From Alcaligenes faecalis (GTDB taxonomy: Bacteria > Pseudomonadota > Gammaproteobacteria > Burkholderiales > Burkholderiaceae_B): 64,000 bases of DNA. This document shows, piece by piece, positions 8,498 to 18,053 of this stretch (the stretch's first letter is position 1; the number at the start of each line of letters is the position of its first letter). Location of the stretch: the NCBI RefSeq assembly GCF_005311025.1, contig NZ_CP031747.1:3263634-3327633 (forward strand). Reading direction: 5' to 3'. The notes beneath the pieces are model-generated. The model saw nothing but the letters and a program-made list of their open reading frames with translations, was not told where the DNA came from and searched no databases. The position numbers and the translations under genes are program-made.

Positions 8498-9307
8498 TTA
8501 GCCCTGCACGCTTGCGTAGGCAGAGTGATTATGAATCGACTCAAAATTCTCGGCTTCGATGCTATAACGCAACACTCCGGGCAAGCTGCGCACGCTAACG
8601 GCTACATCACGCACCAGATCTTCGACGAATTTGGGATTGTCGTACGCGTATTCGGTAACGTACTTTTCGTCAGTGCGCTTGAGCAAGCCCCACAGCTGGC
8701 AGGACGCCTGCTCTTCAACCGATTTGATCAGCGTAGGCAAGTCCAGCGCAGCCGGATCTGCAAACACGGCCTGCACGGTAACGTGCGAGCGCTGATTATG
8801 GGCACCGTACTCTGAAATTGCCTTGGAGCACGGGCACAGGCTGGTAACCGGAACCAGCACGGACAACTCAAATTCGGGCTGGGCATCCACACCAACACGT
8901 GCTGTCCAGCTGACGGTGTAATCCATCAGGCTGGCCACACCGGATACGGGTGCCACTTTTTCCAGGAAAACGGGGAAGGTGGCTGTCATGTCGCCACGCC
9001 CGGCATTGAGCAAAGGCAACATAGCCTGGGCCATCTGCACAAAACCGGCGGGCGTCATGGCTTGACGGCGGTACTCTTCCAGCAAAGCCACAAAGCGCGA
9101 CATATGGGTGCCTTTTTCTTCGGGCGGCAAGGCCACCGTCAACTCCCATTGCGCCACGGTGGGCACGGCCTGCCCTTGCAGGTCCAGCATCATCGGATGC
9201 CGCACCCCGCGCACACCCACGCGCTGAATCGCAACACGGCGTGTATCCGTGCTGCTTTGCACATCTGGCATGGCCAAAGGCGATTCCGACACTGTATTCA
9301 TATCCAT
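8498..9307 (-). CDS. folE2: GTP cyclohydrolase FolE2 (type IB)
   Basis: A 269-residue enzyme converting GTP to 7,8-dihydroneopterin triphosphate, the first step of folate synthesis. The family signature TSLCPCSKAISEYGAHNQRS is present, with C158, C160 and H170 around the metal site. Type IB enzymes can use metals other than zinc, and in several bacteria folE2 is induced under zinc limitation by Zur. An AT-rich palindrome lies upstream at 9345-9364. It follows dxs on the same strand but 143 bases away, so it probably has its own promoter. The ATG at 9307 gives MDMNTVSESP; a second in-frame ATG two codons on is also possible. Confidence 0.94.
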   Translation of the reverse strand: MDMNTVSESPLAMPDVQSSTDTRRVAIQRVGVRGVRHPMMLDLQGQAVPTVAQWELTVALPPEEKGTHMSRFVALLEEYRRQAMTPAGFVQMAQAMLPLLNAGRGDMTATFPVFLEKVAPVSGVASLMDYTVSWTARVGVDAQPEFELSVLVPVTSLCPCSKAISEYGAHNQRSHVTVQAVFADPAALDLPTLIKSVEEQASCQLWGLLKRTDEKYVTEYAYDNPKFVEDLVRDVAVSVRSLPGVLRYSIEAENFESIHNHSAYASVQG

Positions 9308-9344
9308 CAGGTTCAGCTACGACAGAGCCGCAACCGTAAATAAA

Positions 9345-9364
9345 AACAATAATGAATTATTATC
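9345..9364. promoter_or_regulatory. AT-rich palindrome upstream of folE2, Fur/Zur-like candidate
   Basis: AACAATAATGAATTATTATC contains the perfect arms AATAAT and ATTATT around a GA centre. On the folE2 strand it reads GATAATAATTCATTATTGTT, which looks like a Fur-family operator. It is 38 bases before the folE2 start. Since folE2 is a known Zur target in other proteobacteria, Zur control is plausible but not shown. Confidence 0.4.
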
Positions 9365-9450
9365 TTACGCTTATCGCACGCGAGGTTCGATAACCTTAAT
9401 AAGAACGCGCATATTGGGGTATTTAAACCCTAAACTGTGCAGAAATTGCC

Positions 9451-11316
9451 TCACGCCTCAAGCAAACTTGAGAAACGTTCACGAATGGAGCGCTCAATGC
9501 CTGCGGCATCCAGGCCCAGATCCTGAGCAATTTTCTTCTGATCGCCGTGATCGATGAACTCGTCGGGGTAGCCCAGTTGCAATACCGGCATCACCAGCGC
9601 TTCACGGCTGACAAACTCCAGCACCGCGCTGCCTGCGCCCCCCATCAAACAGCCCTCTTCCACGGTCACAAATGCCTGATGGCTTTGTGCCAGCTCTTGC
9701 AGCAAGGCTTCGTCCATAGGTTTTACAAAACGCATGTCTACCACGGTAGCGTCCAGAACCTCGGCTGCTTTCAGCGCCTCGTGCAACACGGGACCAAAAG
9801 CCAGAATGGCCAGGCTCTTGCCCTGACGGCGCAGATTGGCCTTGCCCAGCGGCACGGTATGGAGCTCCTGATCCACTTCAGCACCGATACCCGCTCCGCG
9901 CGGATAGCGCACCGAGCTGGGCCCTGGGTGCTGATAACAACAGGTCAGCAGCAAGCGGGTTTCGTTTTCGTCCGACGGCGTGGCCACCACCATGTTCGGA
10001 ATGCAGCGCAGAAAGGCGATGTCGTAATTACCGGCATGCGTTGCCCCGTCTGCGCCCACAATACCGGCGCGATCCAGCGCAAAAGTGACATCCAGATTCT
10101 GCAGGGCTACATCATGAATCAGTTGATCGTAGCCGCGCTGCAGGAAGGTGGAGTAAATCGCCACAACCGGCTTTTGCCCCTCACAGGCCAAACCACCGGC
10201 AAAGGTCACGGCGTGCTGCTCGGCAATACCCACATCAAAATAACGACGGGGGAATTGTTGCTCGAACTCCACCATGCCACTGCCTTCACGCATGGCGGGA
10301 GTAATACCGTACAGACGTTGGTCCTGCCTGGCCATATCGCACAGCCACTGACCGAAGATCTGTGTAAAGGTAGGGCGCGGCTTGGTCGTAGGCGTGACCA
10401 AACCCACAGAAGGATCGAATTTGCCGGGACCGTGGTAGAGCACCGGATCGGCTTCAGCCAGCTTGTAGCCCTGCCCTTTACGGGTCACCACATGCAGGAA
10501 CTGCAAACCACCCAGATCACGCAGATTGCTCAAGGTAGAGACCAGCGCATCCAGATCGTGGCCATCAATCGGGCCTACGTAGTTAAAACCCAGCTCTTCA
10601 AACAGCGTGGCCGGAGACAGAATCCCCTTGGCGTGGCCTTCAAACTTGCGCGCCAGCTCCAGCACAGGCGGGACATGCTGCAAGACAGTACGGCCTACAT
10701 TTTTGGCAGCGGCGTAGAACCGGCCCGACATCAGGCGAGCCAGATAATGATTCAAGGCGCCCACCGGCGGCGAGATCGACATGTCGTTGTCGTTCAACAC
10801 CACCAGCACATTTACATCGGGCGTCACACCGGCATTGTTCAGGGCTTCAAACGCCATACCGGCCGTCATCGCGCCATCACCGATCACGGCAATGTGCTGA
10901 CGCTCGATCCCGGCATTGCGCGAGGCCACGGCCATACCCAGCACTGCGGAAATCGAGGTTGAGGAATGTGCCGTACCAAAGTCGTCGTACTCGGACTCGG
11001 AGCGCTTGGGAAAACCGGAGATGCCATCTTGCTGACGCAAGCTACCCATCTGATCGCGGCGGCCAGTCAGAATCTTGTGCGGATAGGACTGGTGACCCAC
11101 ATCCCACACAATACGATCGTGGGGAGTCTCGAACACATAGTGCAAGGCAGTGGTCAATTCAACCGTGCCCAGATTGGACGACAAATGCCCACCGGTTTTG
11201 GATACGGATTGCAGAACAAACTCGCGCAGTTGTCGTGCCAGCTCGGGAAGATCACGTTGATCAAGCTGGCGCAAGTCGGCGGGAGACTGGATCTGCTCTA
11301 GGGAAACGGTTGTCAT
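9451..11316 (-). CDS. dxs: 1-deoxy-D-xylulose-5-phosphate synthase
   Basis: A 621-residue thiamine-diphosphate enzyme that condenses pyruvate and glyceraldehyde 3-phosphate, committing carbon to the MEP isoprenoid pathway. The thiamine site is seen in [17 protein letters not shown] and the transketolase-type pyrimidine domain in [17 protein letters not shown] chose the ATG at 11316 ([20 protein letters not shown]) over a longer frame because this matches the usual 620-residue length; the ribosome site is weak. It follows ispA by 113 bases in the xseB-ispA-dxs order common in proteobacteria. Confidence 0.96.
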   Translation of the reverse strand: MTTVSLEQIQSPADLRQLDQRDLPELARQLREFVLQSVSKTGGHLSSNLGTVELTTALHYVFETPHDRIVWDVGHQSYPHKILTGRRDQMGSLRQQDGISGFPKRSESEYDDFGTAHSSTSISAVLGMAVASRNAGIERQHIAVIGDGAMTAGMAFEALNNAGVTPDVNVLVVLNDNDMSISPPVGALNHYLARLMSGRFYAAAKNVGRTVLQHVPPVLELARKFEGHAKGILSPATLFEELGFNYVGPIDGHDLDALVSTLSNLRDLGGLQFLHVVTRKGQGYKLAEADPVLYHGPGKFDPSVGLVTPTTKPRPTFTQIFGQWLCDMARQDQRLYGITPAMREGSGMVEFEQQFPRRYFDVGIAEQHAVTFAGGLACEGQKPVVAIYSTFLQRGYDQLIHDVALQNLDVTFALDRAGIVGADGATHAGNYDIAFLRCIPNMVVATPSDENETRLLLTCCYQHPGPSSVRYPRGAGIGAEVDQELHTVPLGKANLRRQGKSLAILAFGPVLHEALKAAEVLDATVVDMRFVKPMDEALLQELAQSHQAFVTVEEGCLMGGAGSAVLEFVSREALVMPVLQLGYPDEFIDHGDQKKIAQDLGLDAAGIERSIRERFSSLLEA

Positions 11317-11429
11317 ACTAAAGACGTCTATCCGGGCAAATAAGTGAAACGACTGTCTAAAAACAATCGCCAATCGGCTATTGTAAAACGCTTCGCGGCC
11401 TGTGCCAAAGTAGCACAGGCCCGCGTCGC

Positions 11430-12338
11430 TTAATGATTGCGACCCACGATGTAATCAGCCAGTTGCGTCAGACGTGCCGCAGCAGGTCCCAAAGGACGCA
11501 AGGCCAACTGGGCCTGCTCATTCAGAGCACCGAGCAACTCGCGCGATCCGTCCATACCCAGGATGGAGACATAGGTGGGCTTGTTATCGGCGGCATCTTT
11601 GCCCGCCGTCTTGCCCAGCGTGGCGGTGTCAGCCGTCACATCCAGAATATCGTCCACGACCTGGAAGGCCAGACCCACAGCCTGAGCGTACTCTTCCAAA
11701 CCATTACGCACGGTAGAGGAAGCACCCGCCACAATACCACCCAGCAAAACGCTGGCTTGCAACATGGCGCCAGTTTTCATGCTGTGCATCTCTTGCAACT
11801 GATCACGGTCCAGAGCAATGCCCACGCTGGCGCAATCAATAGCCTGACCACCAGCCATACCGGCACTGCCGGCGGCCTGCGCCAACTGGGTAATGGCTTG
11901 CACAATCAGCGCAGGGGCAATCGGCATTTGTGCCAGCAGTTCAAAGGCCAAGGGTTGCAAGGCATCGCCAGCCAGCATGGCGCACGCTTCATCAAACTGA
12001 ACATGGGTGGTTGGGCGACCACGACGCAATTTGTCGTCATCCATGCACGGCAAGTCGTCGTGAACCAGCGAGTAGGCGTGGATCAATTCCACCGCCGCCG
12101 CTGCCAACTCCAATGCTTTCAATTGGGCAGCGGCCATGGGCTTGCCTTGCAAGGCAGCCTCACCGGCGGCATACACCAAGGCAGCGCGCACGCGCTTGCC
12201 ACCACCCAGCACGGAGTAGCGCATGGCTTCGTGCAAACGAGCAGGTTCCTGGCTGACAGGGGGCAGCAATTGTTCCAGTACGGTCTCAGTCTGCTCAACC
12301 CGCGCCTGCAGCCAATCAGAAAAACTGGTAGAACTCAT
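11430..12338 (-). CDS. ispA: Farnesyl diphosphate synthase (geranyltranstransferase)
   Basis: A 302-residue prenyltransferase that builds farnesyl diphosphate from IPP and DMAPP. The first aspartate-rich motif is visible in [17 protein letters not shown] and the second in [12 protein letters not shown]. The start is the ATG at 12338 ([18 protein letters not shown]), with GGAG nine bases upstream; the longer frame would overlap xseB. One base separates it from the xseB stop, so the two are co-translated. Confidence 0.95.
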   Translation of the reverse strand: MSSTSFSDWLQARVEQTETVLEQLLPPVSQEPARLHEAMRYSVLGGGKRVRAALVYAAGEAALQGKPMAAAQLKALELAAAAVELIHAYSLVHDDLPCMDDDKLRRGRPTTHVQFDEACAMLAGDALQPLAFELLAQMPIAPALIVQAITQLAQAAGSAGMAGGQAIDCASVGIALDRDQLQEMHSMKTGAMLQASVLLGGIVAGASSTVRNGLEEYAQAVGLAFQVVDDILDVTADTATLGKTAGKDAADNKPTYVSILGMDGSRELLGALNEQAQLALRPLGPAAARLTQLADYIVGRNH

Positions 12339-12339
12339 C

Positions 12340-12606
12340 TTAACTATCTCCAACAGCTTCATCCCCGGACAAGGGGCGCAGCAGATTGCCTTGCAATACG
12401 CTGACTTGTTCTTGTGCAAGGTCCAGCTTGCGCTGACACAATTGGGCTAACTCCACGCCCTGCTCGTAAGCTTGCAAAGCCTGCTCCAGCGGCAATGCCC
12501 CGCTTTCCATGCGAGCGACCAGCGCTTCCAGTTGTGCCAGAGCGGACTCGAAATCCTGCTGGGCTGGCGCCTGGGCGCTTTGATTATCATCGCGAGATTT
12601 AACCAT
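12340..12606 (-). CDS. xseB: Exodeoxyribonuclease VII small subunit
   Basis: An 88-residue helical protein that partners XseA to degrade single-stranded DNA. It has the family core FESALAQLEALVARMESGAL, then LEQALQAYEQGVELAQLCQ. The start ATG follows AGGAAT. It is the first gene of xseB-ispA-dxs, a widespread arrangement; the large subunit gene xseA is not in the window. Confidence 0.94.
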   Translation of the reverse strand: MVKSRDDNQSAQAPAQQDFESALAQLEALVARMESGALPLEQALQAYEQGVELAQLCQRKLDLAQEQVSVLQGNLLRPLSGDEAVGDS

Positions 12607-12732
12607 AACTATTCCTGATCAATGAGGGCCGTCAGGACTGGCTGAGACCCAATTGGAAGTGGCATTGTACGGGAGGCGGCGGCTTGCTGCCCTTCCCAAG
12701 GAGTACTTTCTACTTTGGGACCGCTCCACAGC

Positions 12733-12760
12733 AAAAAAGCCGCTCCGGAGCGGCTTTCTC
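12733..12760. terminator. Terminator downstream of sseA
   Basis: AAAGCCGCTCC and GGAGCGGCTTT are a perfect inverted repeat with an A run on the left side, giving a U tract on the minus strand. It ends the DMT-sulfurtransferase transcript and separates it from xseB upstream sequence. Confidence 0.85.
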
Positions 12761-12785
12761 AGCACCAGAAACTCAGGGCATTGAA

Positions 12786-13637
12786 CTAGCTGCGCGCAAC
12801 AGGTCGGCTGGCGTCACTCACCCATTCACTCCAGGAGCCGGGATAAATGCTGGAGCCAGACAAACCGGCCAACTCCATGGCAAAAAGATTGTGACAAGCT
12901 GTAATGCCGGAACCACACTGGTGCACAACCATCTCTGCCGAAATCGCTCCCAGCAAGTCCTGAAACTCCTGGCGCAGCTGATCGGCCGGTTTGAAACGCC
13001 CCTGTTCACCCAGATTATTCAGGTGCGACCGATTAAGCGCATCGGGGATATGACCCGCTACCGGGTCCATCGGTTCCACGTCACCGCGATATCGCTCGGC
13101 AGCACGTGCGTCCAATACGGTAAAGATAGGTTTGGACAGGTTTTTCAGTACCTGCTCGGTCTGCACAGTAGGCATGGCAGCCTGCTCAGGCACACTCAAT
13201 TTAGCAGTTGCTGGTACAGGCTTGGCCTGGCCGCTTTCTTCGGCTCCGCCCAACTGCTGCCAGGCCTGCCAGCCCCCATCCAGAATGGCGACTTGAGGAT
13301 GCCCCAACCAGCGCAGCATCCACCACATATGGCTGGCGAATAAAGAACCTTGGGCGTCGTAGACCACGACCTGCATACCATCACGCAAGCCGTTTTTCTG
13401 CAAAAGCTGCGCCAGCTCCTGACGGCTGGGTAAAGGATGACGGCCATTCAGACCCGTCTTGGGTGCCGCCAGATCCAGCTCGTGATCCAGAAACACGGCA
13501 CCCGGAATATGCCCCTGTTCGTAAGCGCGTCGCCCTGCCTGGTGGTCGGCCAAATCATGGCGTACATCCAGAATCAGCCACTCCGAATTATTCAGATTGG
13601 CCTGGACTTGCTCTGCGCTAATCAGAAATTCAAACAC
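12786..13637 (-). CDS. sseA: 3-mercaptopyruvate sulfurtransferase
   Basis: A 283-residue double-rhodanese-domain enzyme that moves sulfur from 3-mercaptopyruvate to thiol acceptors or cyanide. The catalytic loop CGSGITACHN has the nucleophile at C241; the CGSG(I/V)TA loop is typical of mercaptopyruvate rather than thiosulfate enzymes. The start is a GTG at 13637, chosen because AAGGAGG sits six bases before it and because the first rhodanese domain begins at once. The start lies inside the 3' end of the upstream DMT gene, an 8-base overlap implying coupled translation. Confidence 0.88.
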   Translation of the reverse strand: MFEFLISAEQVQANLNNSEWLILDVRHDLADHQAGRRAYEQGHIPGAVFLDHELDLAAPKTGLNGRHPLPSRQELAQLLQKNGLRDGMQVVVYDAQGSLFASHMWWMLRWLGHPQVAILDGGWQAWQQLGGAEESGQAKPVPATAKLSVPEQAAMPTVQTEQVLKNLSKPIFTVLDARAAERYRGDVEPMDPVAGHIPDALNRSHLNNLGEQGRFKPADQLRQEFQDLLGAISAEMVVHQCGSGITACHNLFAMELAGLSGSSIYPGSWSEWVSDASRPVARS

Positions 13638-14538
13638 GTTCTGCCTCCTTGACGGGAGCCTGCTCCGCTGTCGCGGCCTGACCTCGCAAGATACGATCCT
13701 CGCTGTAGGTACGCCAGGCCGACAACAGACCAGACCCAATAATCAATGCCATACCTGCCCAGGCTAACCAGTCAGGCACATCCCCCCAGAAAGCAATGCC
13801 AATCAGGGCGGCGAAAATAATGGTGGTGTATTGCAAGGCTGCGGTCAACAAGGCCGAACCCAAGCCAAAAGCACGCGTCATGGTCAATTGCCCGAACAAA
13901 CCGGACAGGCCCACGCCCAGCAAGGCCAGCCACGCGCGCCAGCTCAGCTCGCGCCAGCCTTCCCACAAAAGTCCAACCAGGCTGGAACAGACGACAAAAC
14001 AGGAGAACAGCAGCACGGTGCGCCATTCCGGCTCGCCAGAGCGCCCCAGAGCGCGTACCTGCATCATGGCCACCGCGCTCAAGGCGCCGGCACACAGGCC
14101 CAGCATGGCGGCCCACCATTGGTCTGGCGTAATGCTGGGGCGCAGGACACCGATCACGCCCATGAAGCCCAACAACACGGCAATCAGACGCACAGGGTCA
14201 CGCTGGGTGCCACCCCAGGCAAGCATCCAGAAAGCAATAAACAAGGGAGCGGTGTAGTTCAGGCTGACCGCGGTGGACAAGGGCAGATTAGCCAGAGCCA
14301 GAAAGCCCAGCCACATGGAACTGACCCCGGAGACATTACGCCGGACATGCAGTTTCCAGCTTTGAGGAGCCAGCCTCAAACCACGGCTTTTAGCCCAGAA
14401 CACCAGAAGAAGAACCGAGGGCACACCCCGGAACAAAACAATTTGCGCCATCGACGCCCCGGCATCGGCGGACACTTTGACACAAGCCCCCATAATGGCA
14501 AACATGGCGCAGGCTACCAGCATCCATAATGACTGCAT
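13630..14538 (-). CDS. DMT superfamily (EamA) transporter
   Basis: A 302-residue membrane protein with two EamA repeats and about ten hydrophobic helices. The family pattern is seen in QIVLFRGVPSVLLL, LNYTAPLFIAFW and the C-terminal ALLTAALQYTTIIFAAL. EamA proteins usually export metabolites or amino acids; the substrate is not predictable from sequence. It overlaps the sulfurtransferase gene by 8 bases, so a link to sulfur-amino-acid traffic is possible but speculative. The ATG at 14538 lacks a clear ribosome site. Confidence 0.87.
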   Translation of the reverse strand: MQSLWMLVACAMFAIMGACVKVSADAGASMAQIVLFRGVPSVLLLVFWAKSRGLRLAPQSWKLHVRRNVSGVSSMWLGFLALANLPLSTAVSLNYTAPLFIAFWMLAWGGTQRDPVRLIAVLLGFMGVIGVLRPSITPDQWWAAMLGLCAGALSAVAMMQVRALGRSGEPEWRTVLLFSCFVVCSSLVGLLWEGWRELSWRAWLALLGVGLSGLFGQLTMTRAFGLGSALLTAALQYTTIIFAALIGIAFWGDVPDWLAWAGMALIIGSGLLSAWRTYSEDRILRGQAATAEQAPVKEAERV

Positions 14539-14733
14539 GTGATCAAACCAGATTCAGTAATAAGGGAAAGCCATTACTATACTCCCCACCTTGTAAAAGT
14601 GGACCGGTAACCCCATATCCAGACCACTTACGCAACAGCAAGAACCTCGGCGCAAGAAACTATCTTGCCCGGAAGCTGACTAAAAGCTGAATATTTTATT
14701 TTAACGCCTGGAATCAAGGCTAAAATTCGCGCA

Positions 14734-14761
14734 GATCGTGTTCTCACGATCACGATTTTTT
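14734..14761 (+). promoter_or_regulatory. Hairpin in the htpX 5' leader
   Basis: The arms GATCGTG and CACGATC with loop TTCT are followed by ACGA and six T, ending 24 bases before the htpX ATG. It could be a weak terminator, an attenuator or a stability element. No function can be assigned from sequence. Confidence 0.4.
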
Positions 14762-14784
14762 CTGTTACACCGGAATCCGCATTC

Positions 14785-15666
14785 ATGAAACGAATTGTCC
14801 TTTTCTTAATCACCAACCTGGCCGTCATGCTGGTGCTCAGCGCCTCCATGAATATTTTGGGTGTGGGACGTTACCTGAACGCGCAAGGTCTGGACCTGAC
14901 TCAATTGCTGATCTTCTCGGCTTTGGTCGGTTTTACCGGCGCCATTATCTCCTTGCTGATGAGCAAATGGATGGCCAAGCAAAGCGTGAACGCCCGTGTC
15001 ATTGACCCGAATGCCCCCGCCAATGCCGAAGAGGCCTGGCTGGTCGATACCGTGCACCAACTGGCCGACCGTGCCGGTATTGGCCGCCCCGAAGTGGCCA
15101 TTTACGAAGGCGAGCCCAATGCCTTTGCCACCGGCGCTTTCAAGAATGATGCTCTGGTCGCCGTGTCCACGGGCTTGCTGCGAGGCATGACCGAAGAAGA
15201 AGTCATGGCGGTGCTCGGCCACGAAGTTGCCCACATTGCCAATGGCGACATGGTCACCCTGACCCTGATCCAAGGCGTGGTGAACACCTTTGTGATCTTT
15301 CTGGCCCGTCTGGCCGGCTACTTTGTTGACCGCGTGCTACTGCGCAATGATCGCGATGTGGGCATGGGTTACTACGCCTCGGTCTTTGTGTTTGAGCTGA
15401 TTTTTGGCGTGCTGGCCTCCATCATCGTGGCCTGGTTCTCGCGTCAGCGTGAATACCGTGCCGATGCCGGTTCCGCTCAGTTGCTGGGTTCGCGTCAGCC
15501 CATGATTCACGCGCTGGCCCGCCTGGGCGGCATGGCTCCTGGCGAACTGCCCAAGAACTTTGAAGCCTCCGGTATTTCGGGTGGTCGTTCGATCAGTGCG
15601 ATCTTCGCCTCCCACCCTCCTATCGCTGCACGTATTCAGGCTTTGCAAAGCGCTCAATCAGTCTAA
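14785..15666 (+). CDS. htpX: Membrane metalloprotease HtpX
   Basis: A 293-residue zinc protease of the inner membrane that helps degrade misfolded membrane proteins. Two N-terminal hydrophobic helices precede the zinc motif HEVAH near residue 146, with the third ligand expected in the later [13 protein letters not shown] segment. Two more hydrophobic stretches lie at about 165-215. The length matches E. coli HtpX. In E. coli it is under CpxR and heat-shock control; I could not place such a box here with confidence. A strong terminator follows. Confidence 0.95.
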   Translation: MKRIVLFLITNLAVMLVLSASMNILGVGRYLNAQGLDLTQLLIFSALVGFTGAIISLLMSKWMAKQSVNARVIDPNAPANAEEAWLVDTVHQLADRAGIGRPEVAIYEGEPNAFATGAFKNDALVAVSTGLLRGMTEEEVMAVLGHEVAHIANGDMVTLTLIQGVVNTFVIFLARLAGYFVDRVLLRNDRDVGMGYYASVFVFELIFGVLASIIVAWFSRQREYRADAGSAQLLGSRQPMIHALARLGGMAPGELPKNFEASGISGGRSISAIFASHPPIAARIQALQSAQSV

Positions 15667-15698
15667 GATCCCAGGCGGCCTGAACGGCACAGCCAAAT

Positions 15699-15738
15699 AA
15701 AATGCCCCAAAAGCACACAGGCTTTTGGGGCATTTTTT
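15699..15738 (+). terminator. Terminator after htpX
   Basis: The 15-base arms AAATGCCCCAAAAGC and GCTTTTGGGGCATTT flank a six-base loop and end in a T run. It lies 33 bases after the htpX stop and can also act on the minus strand for the GyrI-like gene. Confidence 0.93.
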
Positions 15739-15754
15739 ATGCCTTGGCGCAAAG

Positions 15755-16374
15755 TTAGCGTATGGGCTGCCGAACAATCATCTTGTGCCGACTCGACGAC
15801 GCTTTGCTCCAATCACTCAGATAGATCTCGTGATACACGCCCAAAGCTCCAGCCCTTCCTGCGGCAGGAACTTCGCATAGAGCTGCGATAACAAAGCTGA
15901 CAGATCGGCTGGGGAGCCCACATGCATCACCTGCACGCACTTGCCCTCCGTCACGGCTTCCCACCTGGGAGCTGGAGCGTTCCCCAACTGAGCACGCATC
16001 TGGGCCACCGCGCCTTCCAGACCCGCCTTATCGGTCCATACAGGCAAGGTCACTTGTACACGCCACTGCCAGTTTTCCCGCCGCCCTGCTTCCACATCTT
16101 TCGGATCCGCAGCCCAGTACAGAACTTCGACCGGCGCTTCCATAAAGTCACGCCCCATGCGTTGGCGTGCCTCTCGACGGATAGGCTCAATAGCAAGCTG
16201 CAAGGTCTTGATAGCCGCCCCCACCGCAACAGGCTCGGGAGCACCTTTGCCATCCAGAATGGCAAACGGCAAAGTGGGCACATCCAGCACCCGAAAATGG
16301 TGCTGCAAAGGCGCATACAACATCTTCAGGGCTGGGATATCCTGGCTTAAATCGATCATGTTTTCGTAAGCCAT
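15755..16374 (-). pseudogene. GyrI-like small-molecule-binding domain protein, frameshifted near its 3' end
   Basis: The main frame (16374-15817, 185 codons) encodes a GyrI-like protein: LDGKGAPEP near residue 42, EVLYWAADPKD in the middle and GKCVQVMHVGSPADLS near 150. It then ends abruptly after LELWACITRSI. The family C-terminus, usually HHEIYLSDP...IIRQP, is found intact in another frame just downstream as VYHEIYLSDWSKASSSRHKM and then IVRQPIR, ending at 15755. Restoring one G in the GGG run on the minus strand (15842-15840) joins the frames as LELWGVYHEIYLSD, giving about 206 residues. A one-base homopolymer loss is therefore either a real recent mutation or a sequencing error. Family members bind diverse ligands; some hydrolyse cyclopropanoid compounds. 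Confidence 0.82.
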
Positions 16375-16399
16375 AAAAAGGTCTCACCTAACTCCAAAC

Positions 16400-16858
16400 C
16401 TAATCAGCAAAGTGATATTCCAAAATATCGTCACCGAACTCATCACGCTGGCCGCTTTCGGTCCAGCCTAAATGACGATAGAAACCATAGGAGCGCACCT
16501 GAGGATCACTATTACAAGCCAGGAACAGGCGCGTAAAACCACGCCCCTGCAAGTCCTGCATCATCTGTTTCAGCAAACGACGGCCCAGACCCAGGCTTTC
16601 ATAGTCGGGCAACAGCGCCAGCACCATGATCTCGCCGCTCTCGCTATCACCGAAGCAATAGCCAGCCATCTGCTCATCGACCAGGGCCACATAGCCGGGG
16701 CAACTACCATCCTCAATACCTGCGGCCCAGCTTTCGGCGGTAACTCCCAAGGCGGCCAGATCCTCTTCAGAAAAAGCATTTTCACGAGTCAGTCCCCGGA
16801 TACGCAGGCATTCGCGGGCGTCATCAGGCACTGCAGCGCGCAAGACTATCTTGCTCAT
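16400..16858 (-). CDS. GNAT family N-acetyltransferase
   Basis: A 152-residue single-domain acetyltransferase. The acetyl-CoA-binding motif A is ALLPDYESLGLGRRLLKQMM (residues about 82-101), with the GLGRRL loop. Motif B-like SYGFYRHLGW follows near 123-132. Substrate cannot be inferred. It stands alone on the minus strand, 25 bases upstream of the frameshifted GyrI-like gene and in the same direction, so the two could share a transcript. Confidence 0.88.
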   Translation of the reverse strand: MSKIVLRAAVPDDARECLRIRGLTRENAFSEEDLAALGVTAESWAAGIEDGSCPGYVALVDEQMAGYCFGDSESGEIMVLALLPDYESLGLGRRLLKQMMQDLQGRGFTRLFLACNSDPQVRSYGFYRHLGWTESGQRDEFGDDILEYHFAD

Positions 16859-16922
16859 TCACTACTCCAATATAAAAAGGGCAATGACGGCAAATCATCA
16901 CGTCATCGACCATACAAAAGAC

Positions 16923-17867
16923 TTAAGGGGTGTCAGTGTTGAGTTGGCTCAACCACTGGGCAATGTCGCCCACGACCTGGGGCATGGCCGAGCTGCCATC
17001 GGCCTGCGTCATGACGTGATCCAGATCGGGATAGCTGCGCCACACCACATGCGGGTTATCCACCTGTGCCACCATCTGGGCAGCGGCTTGCGGCGAGACC
17101 GAGGTATCGCGCCCGGACTGAATCACCAGAGTGGGGATAGCAATCCGTCGCAGCACCTCAGCCTGATCCAGATTCAGCATCTGCTGCCACCAATCGCGTC
17201 CATGTCCGCTCATCCGAGTATCCAGGCCGGCCCTGGCCTGCCTCAAAAATTCGCCCAAGCCATCAAGCATGGTTTGCTTGTCGGCAGCCGGCATCTCTTG
17301 GATTGAGGCGCTATAGAGCACATCATCCTGGAACCAGCGCCCGCCGCCATTAAAACTGATGGCCGCATCCAGATGCGAAGTCTGGGCCGCCAGCAAATGA
17401 ACAATCACCGCTCCCTCGCTGCCACCCAAGGCAAAAAGCTTGTCATAGCGGGTCTGACTTTGCAGCTGTTTTAAAACCGCATCCAGATCAGCCACACGCT
17501 GTTGGGGCTGGTCGCGCTGAATATAGTCTGTCGGGCAATCGCTACGCTCGGGATCGTCGCTATCAGGCAGCGCGGCCGTCAGCGCATATTTTTCCACCGC
17601 CAGCACCTGGGCTTGTGGACGAGCCTTGGCCAGGGTTTCCCAAACAACTTTCTTGTGCGCCACGCTATTGCAATCCGAGCCTTGCACAATCAGAAGCAGC
17701 TCATGCACACCTTCTTGAGGGGCGATGGCAGGCTGGACGTAATAATGAATGGTGCTGCCATCTGCACGCGCCAATTCATGTGGCTGCGCTTGAGCATAAG
17801 CCTGGCTGCCCACGACCCCAGAGATAGCAAGGCCCGCCAGGCGGGCCAGAGAAATTGAATAATCCAT
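16923..17867 (-). CDS. Exported alpha/beta hydrolase
   Basis: I start this 314-residue protein at the ATG at 17867, because MDYSISLARLAGLAISGVV followed by GSQAYAQA looks like a signal peptide cleaved after about residue 25. The ribosome site is poor, so this is a judgement. The catalytic triad of an alpha/beta hydrolase is suggested by the nucleophile elbow GGSEG, the acid in QSGRDTSVSP and the histidine in DLDHVMTQ. It resembles dienelactone-hydrolase-like or prolyl-oligopeptidase-like enzymes acting in the periplasm. Substrate unknown. Confidence 0.78.
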   Translation of the reverse strand: MDYSISLARLAGLAISGVVGSQAYAQAQPHELARADGSTIHYYVQPAIAPQEGVHELLLIVQGSDCNSVAHKKVVWETLAKARPQAQVLAVEKYALTAALPDSDDPERSDCPTDYIQRDQPQQRVADLDAVLKQLQSQTRYDKLFALGGSEGAVIVHLLAAQTSHLDAAISFNGGGRWFQDDVLYSASIQEMPAADKQTMLDGLGEFLRQARAGLDTRMSGHGRDWWQQMLNLDQAEVLRRIAIPTLVIQSGRDTSVSPQAAAQMVAQVDNPHVVWRSYPDLDHVMTQADGSSAMPQVVGDIAQWLSQLNTDTP

Positions 17868-18053
17868 GCCGCACTGTGGCACAGAATGATGAAGATTTGA
17901 TGGAGAAAAATGGCGGACTCGCCGCCATGAAAAGGGACCAGTCAGCAAAGAGCTGACCTGACCGGGGGAGACATCAAGCCATCACACCCTTTGCTGGCTG
18001 GTGTCCCGCCGCCGGTCGCCATTTGCCCAAAAAGACGACCGGACTGGCAAGAC

